NCBI GenBank assembly: GCA_015039315.1
Contig: WIDE01000019.1
Location: 217,613 to 281,612 of the forward strand
From: Clavulina sp. PMI_390
Taxonomy: Eukaryota > Basidiomycota > Agaricomycetes > Cantharellales > Hydnaceae
Direction of reading: 5' to 3'
Length of the DNA stretch: 64,000 nucleotides
In this document: positions 23,505-35,016 of the stretch, piece after piece
Position numbering within the stretch: the stretch's first letter is position 1
Layout: each line of letters starts with the position of its first letter
Made by a program: the position numbers and the translations under genes
Notes under the pieces: model-generated
Databases searched by the model: none
Told to the model about the DNA's origin: nothing
What the model saw: the letters and a program-made list of their open reading frames with translations, nothing else

Positions 23505-25061
23505 CGCTTGATATCATCTGATAAATACCCATTCCTGCGCTTCTTGTGGCCATCAAAGCAGCCAGTGTTGGGATTATTACACTCGGAATTTTAGCATTGT
23601 ACCCTACCCTCTCATATAGTAACTCATAAATTGATAGCATCTATTATTTCCGATAAAGCATCGAGGGGCAATGATTCACCAAAACGGTTAGCCTGAAAGC
23701 CCAAGGATACTTGGGATGCACAAAGCAGCCGTCCCTCGGCGGCCCAGTAACCCCCTCCCGAAGGACTAGCGGGCAACACTATACCTCAAAGGACTTTCGA
23801 GAGCAATTGAAGAATTGTAATGACTTCTCTGTTCTGACGGCCTTGAGACTCTGCCTTGCACTCAGCGCCTTCTGGCAGCGCATGATGTGGCCTTGATCGG
23901 TTGATGTGGGAACGCAAGATCAGTGAATCAGTAATGATGTCAGACAGATTAAAGCCCGATTGACGCCACCGACTGGAGCGGCGATTTGGAGTTTTGTGGG
24001 GCTGAACGGGGCGAAATGCACGCAAGTTTATTGGAGTTTACAACCTAAAAACAAACAAATCAGGCGACCGCTTCTTGTAGCAGTTATATTTAGTGGCACA
24101 TAAATTTATCACTGTCGAATGTTTCCGAGACCTCCATCTTCTCCCGATGTCGTTACGGAGTAGCCATATGGGGGAAGCAGCCAAGGGGGCCAACAGTTCC
24201 TGAGCAGCACTTATGCAGGATCCTGCGGAGGCACAGGGTCGGGCACATAGATGGCGTTTTCGGCACCTCTTAATGAAACATTGAATAGTTTGTCGGCAGC
24301 AATGTACTGACCAGTTAGAGCCCGCGGCCGGCGGCATAAGAGAATAACATCGGGGTCGAAGGACATATAATAAAATCACGAGGGGCCAACATTAGATTTC
24401 TATGATGCCTCGCGCGATCCTCGAGGAGTTCATTAGGATGGGGTAAAAGTCGATGCAACGCGAGATACGGTTGAGCGCCCAACGCACTTAGGACCTCATG
24501 GATCCTCTGCGCACGCGGTCCCTAAGGATGAGCATATATTGTTGTGGAGGAAGATCCATCGCTGTAGAGGAGTAGCTGATGATTGACGGTGCGATTGATT
24601 GATTCCAGGGAACACGATTCAAGGTCAAACCGCTTGAATGATATCCTCGCTTGCAAACATGTACAAACGACGGGCCGCTGCTACTGCTAATTTGATTCGC
24701 AGAGAGGCGCCATCGCACTCTTATCGCACAGCCGTGGTGTGAAAATGATTTGCTCTCCTCATCCAGAAAGGTCGGCTTGGACTATCCCCCGCATGGTTCG
24801 CGTCGCTGTTATATCGTACCGCAAGGCAAAGGCGTGTCAAAGACAGCGACGGTATTTTGCCATCATCATCAACGTCATCAAGCCCCCCAATTCTTGGGAG
24901 AGACTTCGGTTGTCGCCAGCGGAAATGCTGAGTAAATAAAGCAGCGCCCCCGCCGAACGGTACTTGATATTTCCGGAGTTCTGAACCTTATCCTCTTCTC
25001 GCACCTCTTCCAGCAGCTCTTCATCACACTCCCTCCAAGGGAGTCCCTTCCTGCCCGATCG
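23505..25061. other. Intergenic between HSPA12-like copies 1 and 2
   Basis: No gene recognised on either strand. Short open frames lack motifs. The final 100 bases (TTATCCTCTTCTCGCACC and following) are the pyrimidine-rich leader of the next gene. Confidence 0.5.
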
Positions 25062-26849
25062 ATGATTCCGACCATGGGCTCCTTGAAAGACAAGCTCACA
25101 ATCGCAATCGACGTTGGTACTTCACAAAGCGCAGTCGCCGTTGCTTATGTCTCGAAAGGTGATGTAACCTTCAGCCTTGAGTCATTATCCGACTCTGACT
25201 TGACACGCGATCTAGACGGAACTTCTTTCTCTACCCTCGTCGATTCTTGGCCAGGACAGCAGAATAACCTCCAACTTGCTCGTGTCCCGACCGCCCTGTT
25301 GTATAGCGAGGATGACAATGTATGTTCACAGTCTGGACGTTTCACGATCAATCCCTCAACCACTCGCTACCACAGCTTCTTGCGTGTGGTGCGGAAGTGC
25401 AGCAGATGCTTCAAGCAACCAACTTTCAACTGGAGGATTCCCCGCGGTACAAGCGACCCCAATACTTCAAGACGGTATTGCACCCTGAGCAATTTGCTGC
25501 AGTTGGCAAGTCTCTACACTTCGTATTCCTCTTCATTCGCTTACAGATCATGCTACAGACCCGCGCGTAGCACTTCCTTTGGCAAGGTTATATGCTGATT
25601 ACTTGAAATATTTGTTGGATCACACACGTTCGCATTTGAGGCAATATCTGGGCTTTGATCCTTGGATAACTGCAAGAGAGGATGCTACAATCGTTCTATC
25701 GCATCCCAACAAATGGCGAGCTGCCCAGCAGCTCATCCTTCGCCAGGCAGCGATTGCGGCTGGCCTCGTCACCCCGCGCGATGTCACATCGCGACTCCAC
25801 TTTGTGGAAGAAGCTGAAGCAGCAGCCTCTTTTGCCCTACTGGAACATCCTGGGATGAAGGACACTCTCAAAGTGCGTACCATCATGGAATACTCTATCT
25901 CTGAAGTTCATACTTCTGACACTGGTTTAGGCCGGGGTGAAGTTTGTTGTGTGTGATGCTGGAGGGTCCACAGTTGACATCTCAAGTTATGTTGTGAAGT
26001 CTCAGAAGTCTCACGGATCTCGTGTCATCGAGATGGACGAGCTAGCTACCCCTTTCTGTGAGTCTATCTCAGTAAACCTATTTCACGCGCGCCCTCACTC
26101 ACTCGCGTCGTTAGCTCTTGACGCGGGAGGAATCTACGTCGATCTAGGCTTCTCATTACATTTCGTGGAAGTTCTTGCGTCGTATCTCTCCAACAACCCA
26201 CAAGAACATCAAATCCTGCTTGATGATGCAATGAACGAGTTTGAGGGCCATTCAAAGCGTCGCTTCACTACACCTGGTGACACTATGCATGTCAGGTTTG
26301 GTCCTCGAGGTTTGAACATCCCTGAAGCTGGAGTTCGGAAGGGAACATTCGAGATTCCGGGGTGAGTGATATATCTATCTCTCTCTGCCCATGTATACCA
26401 TGAGACCGACAACACCAACGATGCATTCTAGCCCCACCGCCACCACCTTCTTCCAACCCTCCCTCGAGGCCACTGCAGCAGGACTTCTTGGATTGAAGAG
26501 GAGCCAGGACGCTTCCGTGAGTCTTCACCAGACGCACATATGTCAGCTACTAAACTACCTACTCTAGGTGATCATCCTAACTGGAGGCTTTGCTGAAAGC
26601 CCTTATTTCAAACGAGTAATCAGGGAGAGGCTAGAAGTCAACCCTGGGTGCCGGATCATCCTCGCGAATCATCCGATGTATGTCATTATCTGCCGCTGTG
26701 CTGCGAGACTCTTGACTGAGGGATATCGCAGGTCGAAGGCCGTCGTGGTGGGGGCTCTGGCTTTGACACATGGCATGGACCAAAGGATTAAGATCAAAAG
26801 GAAGCCGAGGGGCTGGAAAACATGGATCTCGGAATTATTCATCCGCTGA
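25062..26849 (+). CDS. HSPA12-like Hsp70-family ATPase, copy 2
   Basis: Same family and exon plan as the gene at 21737. Starts at 25062 (MIPTMGSLKDKLTIAID) or the in-frame ATG at 25074. Motifs: AIDVGTSQSAVAVAYVSK, DGTSFSTLVDSWPGQQ, LLACGAEVQQMLQATN, YLGFDPWITAREDATIVLSH, LHFVEEAEAAASFALLEHPG, VVCDAGGSTVDISSYVV, LDAGGIYVDLGF, FGPRGLNIPEAG, TGGFAESPYFKRVIRERLE and KRKPRGWKTWISELF. At 25317-25375 the frame seems to break, but copies 1 and 3 break at the same place. A GTATGT donor and CCACAG acceptor (56-bp intron) restore it, giving SEDDN-LLACGAE. Intron 3 (25506-25558) begins with GC (TTG|GCAAGT), whereas copy 3 has TTG|GTGAGT. A second acceptor 12 nt upstream would also keep frame. Closest to copy 3, with which it forms an inverted pair. 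Confidence 0.87.
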
Positions 26850-27182
26850 ACAGTTTTTATTTTATGATAACAAGTACTCATTCCTGTGCTCCGCCATAGC
26901 CGGATCCAGCCAGGTTGGGAATATTGTGCGCCGAAACCCCAGGGCTGTATTGTACACTGTGCACTTAGTAACTTGTAAATTCACGAAAAACGCTTTGTTT
27001 GAAGCAACTATCAAGAGTGAGATCCCTCTGCTGATGTGGGAGGGATGACGGGTAAAACAATATTTTCCATGACAGACTATGCTAGATGGAATTCCTGTTA
27101 AATGGGTTCTATGAATATGAGTTGCGGCCAGCGCAACAAAGCCTCATGCCATCCTAGCTGACGCGACAAAACGTCACGAACT
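26850..27182. other. Convergent 3' region between HSPA12-like copies 2 and 3
   Basis: A 333-bp spacer with two genes ending into it from both sides. It must hold both 3' ends; no further gene is seen. Confidence 0.6.
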
Positions 27183-30100
27183 TTAGGCTGCGAATATTCT
27201 GGTTAGCCACGTAGTCCATCTTCGTGGTTTTCGTTTGATCCTGATGCTTTGCTCCATACTATGTGTCAAGGCCAGAGCCCCCACCACAACGGCCTTCGAC
27301 CTGCGAGATTCCAAGTAAAGAGTCTTGCGGTAGAACAGCAGAGATTGACATACATTGGATGATTCGCGAGGATAACCCGGCATCCAGGGTTGGCTTCTAG
27401 CCTCTCACTGAGTACTTGTTTGAAATAAGGGCTTTCTGCGAAGCCTCCAGTCAGGATAATCACCTAGAGTGGGTAGGTTGGTAACTGAATATGTGCGTCT
27501 GGGTTAGACTCACGGAGGCTTCTTGACTCCTCTTCAATCCAAGAAGCCCCGCCGCAGTGGCCTTGAGGGAGGGTTGGAAGAAGCTGGTGGCGGTAGGGCT
27601 AAAATTCACCATTGGCATGATCGGTATTATGATGGCAAAGCTAGACACAGAGAAATAAATATCACCCACCCTGGAACCTCATATGTTCCTTTCCAAACCC
27701 CGGCTTCAGGGATGTTCAAACCTCGAGGACCAAACTTGACTTGTATAGTGTCATTTGATGTCGTGAAGCGACGCTTTGAATGGGTCTCAAATTCTTTCAT
27801 CGCGTCATCAAGTAGAATTTGATGTTCTTGTGGGTTATTCGAGAGATAAGACGCGAGGGCCTCCACAAAATGTAATGAGAAGCCCAGATCAACGTAGATT
27901 CCTCCTGCATCCAGAGCTAACGACGAGAGTGAGCGAGCGCATACATGAACTAGGTTTACTCAGGCCTACTCACAGAAGGGGGTAGCTAGTTCATCCATCT
28001 CGATGACATGAGATGTGCTAGACCTCTGAGACTTCACAACATAGCTTGAGATATCAACCGTGGACCCTCCAGCATCACATACAACGAACTTCATGCCAGT
28101 CTAGCCCCATTGCGACACGTTAGTTTTGGAGGAGGCGGATATTTCGTCAAGACGCGTACTTTGAGTGTATCTTTCGCGAGAGGGTGATCCAGCAGGGCAA
28201 AAGAAGCGGCTGCTTCAGCTTCTTCTACAAAGTGGAGTCGTGATGTTGCGTCGCGTGGGGTGATAAGGCCAGCCGCAATTGCTGCTTGGCGGAGGACGAG
28301 CTGCTGGGCGGCTCTCCACTTGTTGGGATGCGAGAGAACGATTGTAGCATCCTCTCTTGCAGTTATCCAAGGATCAAACCCCAGATATTGTCTGAGATGC
28401 GAACGAGTGTGATCCAACAAATATTTCAGGTAATCACTGTATAGCTTTGCCAATGGAATCGACACACGTGGGTCTGTAATAAAGGTTCATTGTAAGCAAT
28501 TGATGAAGAATACAAACAGTAGAGACTCACCAACCGCAGCAAACTGCTCTGAATGCAACATTGTCTTGAAGTATTGGGGCCACTTGTATCGCGGGGAGTC
28601 TTCGGGTCGGAGGTTGGTGGCTTGAAGCATCTGCTGCACTTCTGCACCACACGCAAGAAGCTGTGGTATGAAGTGGTTAAGAGGTTTATCGTGAAACTTC
28701 AAGACCGTGGGCGCACTTTGTCATCCTCACTGTACAGTATGGCAGTCGGGACGCGAGCAAGCTGGAGGTTATTCTGCTGTCCGGGCCAAGAATCGACGAG
28801 GGTAGAGAAGGAGGTTCCGTCTAGATCGGATTCTCAAAGTCAGACTCGGATAGTGACTTGTATCCGGAGGTTACATCACCCTTTGAGACGTAAGCAACAG
28901 CGACTGCGCTTTGTGAAGTGCCGATGTCGATTGCGATTGTGAGCTTGCCATTCGAGGACTTTGTCGTATTGGAAGTTACAGCAATATGGTCCTGCCGTGG
29001 TCCTGGACCCAACTGAAACAGCATGTTTATTATAACTGGTCATGATACCCAGATATGTGCAATTACCAGCTCTGGCGCCTGCGACGTTCCCTTGCCCCTA
29101 CTAGTTGTGAATCTGCCGAAAGTCGAGGCTCGTTGGACCTTGGGGTACAATCGTAGTGTGGCAACTGTAGCACCGTAAGATGGATCTTCAAAGGTGTTCT
29201 TCAGACCCTCAACAATCTTCGTACTTGGTGGGCGTCTATTGGGCTCTTGATCCCACATTTCAGTAAGAAGATCCCAGAAGGCTGCCCTGTTCTCCTCTAT
29301 TGGGAAGCGGACGGCAGGTGAGGGTTGCTGAGGTCTTTCTCCATTCGTAAACTTGGAGATCACTTCCCACTCGTTCCAACACTCTTTCATTGGGCGTGAG
29401 CCAGTCCAGATGTTGAAGACCAGCATGGCGAGGGAGAATATGTCAGTTTCCAAGCTGGTACGAAGTTCATCCATCTGTTCCGATGTCCTGTCTAGAGTGT
29501 ACGTATCAATTTTCTGCTATCATCAGCTGGAATCTTCTTACTTGAGATAAGTTCTGGAGCCATGAATCGAAGGTGACCGCCCCTTCTCTCCTGGTTCATT
29601 GTGTATGATCGCGTGACTTCATGACGAATTCGTCCTAGACCAAAGTCGCACAGGTATGGGCTGCCTTCGTCATCAAGCAGGACATTATCCTATTGAGCTC
29701 AACAATATGGACCAAAGAAACGACGCGGGAGTGTCGGAATTGATGACTAAATGCTTACTGGGTGGAGGTCCCCATGTATGACTGGAGGTTTCTGTGAGTG
29801 GAGGTACCGTAGACCCTCACAAACACCCAGAACCTAGTCAAATTCGATGGCGCCGCGACATTTTGTCAAAAGGACTCAGTGACAATGATGGGCAAACTAA
29901 ACTACTCACTATTCGCTTGAGGTTTTCCATGTCAATCTGCGGCTTAGCAAACGCTAGGAAGTTCCCGAGCGACCCGCGCTCAAGAAACGGAAGGACCATA
30001 AGAGGTGGCGAGCCTATCTCCTCATAATAAATCCCCAGGAACGGAAGTATGTTTGGGTGGCTAAGAAGGGAGTGGGTGAGAGATTCTCTGTGTACCAACT

Positions 30101-30610
30101 GTCCCAAATAATCAGTTATCCCTCGTACAAAAGGAGACACAATATCGCTGAGGCGGTTACTTGGTTGAATTTTCGCCCGTTCGACTCGAGCCATTGGGCT
30201 AGAGGCATCAATACTTCTCTAACAACAACATCTCTCCCCAACATCATGCCACGATAAACAGTAGCCTCGCCTCCTCGTCCGATTATGTTTCTCCTGTCGA
30301 ACTGCACATTTTGTAGTGTGAGTCGGCTAGGGAGAGCGCATAGAGCGAAGCAAGCATCTTGTAGGAGCCTCAAAGCTTTAGCATACCCCTCGGAACCAAT
30401 TGGCTGGTTCAGTAGCTCCTGATAAAGCCAATGCAGATCGTAAGACACCAAAATCTAATCTATATTCTTCAAAACAACACGCACGTTGTCCATTTTATCC
30501 AGCGCCTCAAAATGATAAGAATCAAACTATCAATTCAAATATTTGTCATCAAGCAAACAGGAAGCTTATGCGGCCTTAGCAGATTGACACACCTGCAAAT
30601 CCCCATCCAT
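27183..30610 (-). CDS. Protein kinase - HSPA12-like Hsp70 fusion (copy 3)
   Basis: Read as one gene of about 1000 residues. The kinase module is coded at 29067-30610: probable start MDGDLQ at 30610, a 138-bp intron, then IIGRGGEATVYRG (glycine loop), DVVVREV, LTHSLLSHPNILPFLGIYYE, LPFLERGSLGNFL, catalytic loop HGDLHP/DNVLLDDEG, DFGLGRIRHE, MAPELIS, then TDIFSLAMLVFNIWTG. The Hsp70 module follows at 27183-29012 with all HSPA12 motifs: LTIAIDIGTSQSAVAVAYVS, LLACGAEVQQ, CDAGGSTVDISSYVV, TGGFAESPYFKQV. They join through a phase-0 intron, 29013-29066 (CTG|GTAATT to TTTCAG|TTG). If unspliced, the kinase frame stops at 29040, only 15 bases before an ATG at 29024 that could start a separate Hsp70 protein. 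That gap leaves no room for a promoter, hence the fusion call. The usual VAIK lysine is arginine. The kinase resembles fungal tyrosine-kinase-like proteins. Alternative: two separate genes. Confidence 0.72.
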
Positions 30611-31551
30611 GTGAGCACCTTCAAACTTTCAGCTGTGGGAGTCAGAGATGGAGGAGGACAAAGAGACGCCAGTTGTATCACTTAAATTGGAGTGCCCACA
30701 TCGCTGAACAGCCTACATTTTCGCCGTATCAATTGCTGCCCGACGATATCATGAGTTGAAATATTTTCTGATCGCTATATCAAAGAGGGTGTGTGCCTGC
30801 GCCGAACGTCCACCTCAACTTTGGTCTTAATTCAGTTCCTAACACGCCTGTGCCATGCCTTGAGCTGCAATGCAAGCCCATGAGGCCGATTGTGACAATA
30901 TAGAGGATTGCGGTCGCTCAAGAGGTTTTGTAGAGCTGCACTGTACCCGTCGATAGAGCTATAAATGATGGTCTCTCCGGCATGATCGTAGAATCCCTAG
31001 ACAGCGTCGGCGAGGGAGGCATGTTTGGGCGAATGAACACAGGAACTCAGCAGTAACAAGTTCAATGAGTTGTTCAAAAGCTGAAGCTATTGGTTGTTGA
31101 AAGCTGGGGTTGTTACTTTCGGGTCCGAGGGGGACACCCAGCTGTTCAACCCAACTCCCCCAACTTTTTGCAACTTTCAGAGTGAGCCATGAATGCAGTT
31201 CCTCCCTCCTCCAGAGCGGATGGTAGATCCATCCGCTGTGACATATTCGCCCGGTCCTGTCGTCTATTTCGAATATGGGTCTCGACTGACTGCACCCTGG
31301 TCTCTTGACAAGTTGTTTGGCGCCAAACTTAACACGTAGGTAGGTAAAACTCTTCCTAAAATCAAGATCTGCGGGAATATCTGCGGGAATCGGGGGCTAT
31401 TGTCTTTATTTGCTGCAACCATTGGTTGGATCTTCGCGATTCTACTGAAAACGCTATCCAATGTATTATGGTTCCCTATGAAGAATCATTTATATCCTTG
31501 ATAGGGATCTACCCCGATGACAGGCATTGAGGAAGCCAAGGGGCAAATGAT
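30611..31551. other. Intergenic upstream of kinase-Hsp70 gene
   Basis: No gene recognised. It holds the promoter of the minus-strand kinase gene and the 3' end of the minus-strand dehydrogenase. Confidence 0.5.
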
Positions 31552-33185
31552 TTACTTGAGATCGGCTTGGAAGATCATGGGCTTATTCGCGAGGCCAAGA
31601 ACGAGATTACTAGCAGCAGTGGTAGCCCTGGGGCATATTTCATCCCATGTTAGATTGTGTTTCCGCCAGGAAAAAACTGGTGAGAGGTAAGACGTACATG
31701 TCGGTTCTAGTCTCGAGTGTTGCAGACCCAATGTGCGGAACTATCACACATCTGCGCAAGCAAGAATTGAAGGAGAAAAATTATCAGCAGGTGTCTGGCA
31801 GGAAGAATGGTAATGTAGGCTTACTTTGGCTCCTTCACGAGTGGGTGGCTAGAGTCCACATTCGGCTCCCCTTCCACAACATCGAGCCCCGCACTCCAAA
31901 GCTTGTTCTCCCTCAACGCATTTGCAAGCGCATTTGAATCCACTACTGTACCCCTTGCCGTGTTTACCAGAGTCGCCGTCTTCTTGCACTTGTTGAAAAA
32001 CTCCTCCCCAATCATATGATATGTCTCCTTGCCCCCGGGCGTCAGGACGATGATCAAATCAGACTTCTCAGCAAGCTCGAGCAGAGTGACGTGCTTGATG
32101 GACTCTAGCTGGTAGCGCGCCTGGATGGCAGCCTCATCAGGCGACGGCGAGCGCGAATAGTATACGACGTTCTTCACGCCGAAGGCCACAAGCCGATGCA
32201 ATGTCGATTGAGCGATACGTCCGAAGCCGCAAAAGCCGACGACGGTGCCTGGCGCGCTGATTTGCGTGCCGGAGAAGCCGAAGGGTGCCCACGGCTTCGT
32301 CGGCCATTCATCCTAGTTGGGACCACATTTTACGATGGATCAGACAAAAGATTTCGGGGAACACACACGTTGTCAATGGTCTTCATGCCGATCCTTGCAA
32401 TTCGGGTAGCTGTATGTGACGAAGGGTCATTCGAGATCTGCGTTTTAGATCGAGGAAGAATATTTACCCATAAGAGCAAGCATGACCGTGATATCGGCAA
32501 CTATAGAATCCAAGCATTCAGGGCCAGTATGCGGTAGCAGAAGATATATGCATACCGGCTTCATTAAGAACATCTGGAGTATATCCGAGCTTGATGCCTC
32601 GTGTGACAAGGCCAGGAGCATCGACATGATCTAGGGAAAGATCAGTCAAGTCTAAGTATAAGCATCGCGTTTACCACTCACCCATCCCAACTGACATGGT
32701 CGATACGACCTTCAACGATGGGCCGGCTTTGGGGGGTGAAATCTCAGCTCCATGGGATTCACGGCCGAATGTAATATCAACGTACCGATGTTGAGGAGCT
32801 CTTCATTGATCTATAGGAAGACACATTAGATTTATGGTGCGGAAACATGAAAATGACATACTTTCTCGGTGGATGCACAAATAATACCTGCAGCACCCTT
32901 GACGTTTTCTAACAGCCATTCACGAGTGCAAGGGCGGTCCTCCTCCCAAAGCACAACCTAGCAGCCACGGAACGGATAGATGAAAATATTCACGGTTCAA
33001 GAACGCCAAAGAGTGAGACCAAGATCAGAGGGTTGTTAGATTCACGTCACACTAGAAGCATCCTGATATGGACGTGATAGACTGCTTTGGGCTTTACTTG
33101 CCTCGATCGTTTTGTCGTCATCCAAGATCTTTTTGGCTTCTGGGCCCATATAACGGGTAAGGACGACTTTTGGTTTTGCGCTCAT
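31552..33185 (-). CDS. D-isomer-specific 2-hydroxyacid dehydrogenase (glyoxylate/hydroxypyruvate reductase-like)
   Basis: NAD(P)-dependent oxidoreductase that interconverts 2-keto acids and D-2-hydroxy acids. The translation runs MSAKPKVVLTRYMGPEAKK, WEEDRPCTREWLLENVKGAA, KVVSTMSVGMDHVD, LGYTPDVLNEAVADITVMLA, then Rossmann motif VVGFCGFGRIAQST, and TATLVNTARGTVVD, SAGLDVVEGEP, VPHIGSATLETRTDM and MIFQADLK before the stop at 31552. The catalytic Arg (NTARG), Glu (VVEGEP) and His (PHIG) are all present, and the length is normal for the glyoxylate reductase (GRHPR) group. Exon 1 ends ATC GAG with a GC donor (GAG|GCAAGT); intron 32958-33101 ends TGCTAG|GTT, and only this junction keeps the frame. 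The gene shares its upstream region with the divergent dehydrogenase at 33551. Substrate cannot be told from sequence. Confidence 0.87.
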
Positions 33186-33550
33186 TTTGATGCGATTTGG
33201 GTGAATCGAGGATGATGTGGATCGGTAGAGTTGTTGTGTGGTGGATATATAGTCCGGATAGTCGGGTGCCCCGGGCCGATGGATGATCTGTTATGATGGT
33301 TGGCCGCTCACCAACTCAATCACTATTAGCACCTTACCACACCGCTGTTCAGGATGTCGTCGTGGTCTAGTGGCCTTGATCTGCAGCGGAGCGCTTCCTA
33401 GAAATCTCCGTCTCCAGTCCCAGAATTAGAACCCATTCATCCATGCGAGCTCGGCCCCGTCAACTGGAACGAATGACTGGTTCACACGCTTGACTCGATC
33501 CACCCACATCTGAGAGAGCTGCTGGTCCTGCGTTGCCCAGGTGAAGAAAC
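33186..33550. promoter_or_regulatory. Divergent promoter region
   Basis: 365 bp between the start codons of the minus-strand hydroxyacid dehydrogenase and the plus-strand DUF1932 dehydrogenase, so it must drive both. Part of it (around 33440, GCGAGCTCGGCCCCGTCAA) is repeated upstream of the second tandem copy near 34912, which shows that the duplication carried promoter sequence. Confidence 0.55.
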
Positions 33551-34783
33551 ATGGCCGCTGTCCGCATAGGAATCATGTCTGCGGGCTCCATGGGAGCCGC
33601 TGTGGGACATCGAATGTAAGTTCACCTCTTGCTTCTGGATAAACGTTATCTTCATTAAGATCACCTGCCAATCCGTACCCACCCACTTGCCCATCAATCT
33701 CCAGTACCCAGAACTCTCGTTTCGAAACATATACTGTCGTAGCGGGCCGGTCCGAGGCTACCCAGGCGCGCGCGCGTGATGCAGGGTTTAAGCTGTCTCC
33801 ATCGCTTGGCGAACTCATCGCCACGACAGACGTCCTGTTTTCTATCCTCCCACCCGGAGATGCCATACCATTTGTCCGAGAGGCTCTCCCGCATATCAAG
33901 GGTCTTCCCGATCGTGGGGCACAGTACACGTTTGTTGACTGCAACGCTGTCGCACCAGCGACATCAAGGACAATCGCTGGACTGTTCGAGGCAGAATGTG
34001 CAGCCAGCTTTGTCGACGGGTCTATAGTAGGCGGGCCCCCTAAGGAGGGTTACTCTCCAGCAATATACCTCTCTGCCAAGGACGATGGCGCAGCGAAGCT
34101 TGAGAAGCAGTTGGATGGTTGGGGCATCATCACCCACGTCCTCGATGGTGGTGTCGGTGCCGCCAGTGCTCTCAAAATGGTGAGTCGTCGATGCCACTTA
34201 CGAAATGTAGCTCTATTTACCAACTGTATATGATGATCAAGTCCTACGCCAGTATGACCAAAGGTCTAATTGGTTTGGTTGCGCTGAGCATGATGGGTAC
34301 GTTATGATATTTCCCGTTCACCTAGATCTTCTTTTCTCCGCATTACCACTGGTTTCTCCTAGCCTTATACATTCGATCTTCTTCCCTCTTGCGCTAACAA
34401 TTGATGTAACCCTGGAACGTAAACCTCACGAAACCTCTTAATTTGCCTCTCCGTCAGGTGCCAACTCCAACTCAGTCCTGCAGCCCCTCCTTGCCGAGAT
34501 ATCTCACTCTAATACCGCCGCCTTCTCTAAAGTTCCTCAAGCCGCGTCCGCTCTCCCCACTAAATCCTATCGCTGGGTTGCGGAGATGCAGGAGATCGGA
34601 GCCTACTTCGCCGAGGCGGGCGTGCCAGAGGGTCAAGAGCTATTTGAGGGGATGGCCAAGTTGTTTGATCGGACAGATAAGGAGAAAGATGGGAGCCTAG
34701 AGGAGAAGGGTGCAGGGGGTGTTTTGAGGGAAGCAGCGAGGTTGGCCAAGGTGGAGCAAGAGAAAGGAAAGCAGAAAGAGTAA
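33551..34783 (+). CDS. 6-phosphogluconate dehydrogenase-like oxidoreductase with DUF1932 domain, tandem copy 1
   Basis: Rossmann-fold NAD(P)-dependent dehydrogenase of the beta-hydroxyacid family. It begins MAAVRIGIMSAGSMGAAVGHR, the dinucleotide loop. After a first intron, TQNSRFETYTVVAGRSEAT, LSPSLGELIATTDVLFSILP and FVDCNAVAPATSRTIAG follow. The DUF1932 part then reads GGVGAASALKM, SYASMTKGLIGLVALSMM, NSNSVLQPLLAEIS and YRWVAEMQEIGAYFAEAGVP; it forms the helical C-terminal domain. Exons join at 33614 or so, at LKM|SYASM and at LSMM|GANS. A near copy lies directly downstream in the same orientation. Homologs act on small beta-hydroxyacids or related carbonyl compounds; the true substrate is unknown. 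About 300 residues, normal for the family. Confidence 0.85.
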
Positions 34784-35016
34784 GGCGGTTATGGAGTGAA
34801 GACTAGAATGCTGGCTCAATCCAGAAATTCCTTTCATCTCTCACAACTTCGGCCGTAACGGGCTCTGGCCTAGTGTTTTCATTCCCACAGAATTAGATCT
34901 CATATAACATGCGAGCTCGGCCCCATCAAGTTGAACACGCGATCGCTTGGAATGACTCAGACTCACGCACCCTAAACTTAGCCAACCCTTAGTTCCACCT
35001 CAGTTGACCGAAGAAT

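Larger units (their letters stand above)
25062..29012. repeat. Inverted gene-scale repeat (HSPA12-like copies 2 and 3)
   Basis: The arms 25062-26849 and 27183-29012 are inverted copies of one HSPA12-like coding unit, facing tail to tail across a spacer of 333 bp. Coding parts and several introns are clearly alignable, for example the GATCTAGACGGAA acceptor region and the TTCATTTGATG/CTTCGTAT intron cores. The two copies resemble each other more than either resembles copy 1. Confidence 0.8.

Noticed and set aside
24488..24940. Short open frames between HSPA12-like copies 1 and 2 as a small gene
   Set aside because: Under 80 codons, no splice-linked continuation, no motif or conservation signal.
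25317..25380. Apparent frameshift in HSPA12-like copy 2 (and at the matching place in copies 1 and 3)
   Set aside because: All three copies break at the same position, and a phase-0 intron with good donor and CCACAG or GTCAG acceptor restores SEDD-LLACGAEVQ in each, so it is an intron and not damage.
29040..29474. Kinase ending at the stop at 29040 as a separate gene
   Set aside because: The last codons before that stop lie in a segment with intron donor and acceptor, and the next coding module starts 15 bases later in the compatible phase; fusion is the simpler reading.
33355..33432. tRNA-like stretch (TCGTCGTGGTCTAGTGGCC with a weak B-box CTCCAGTCCC)
   Set aside because: The A-box-like part is good, but acceptor and anticodon stems do not pair convincingly and the B box lacks GGTTCRA; at most a degenerate tRNA fragment.
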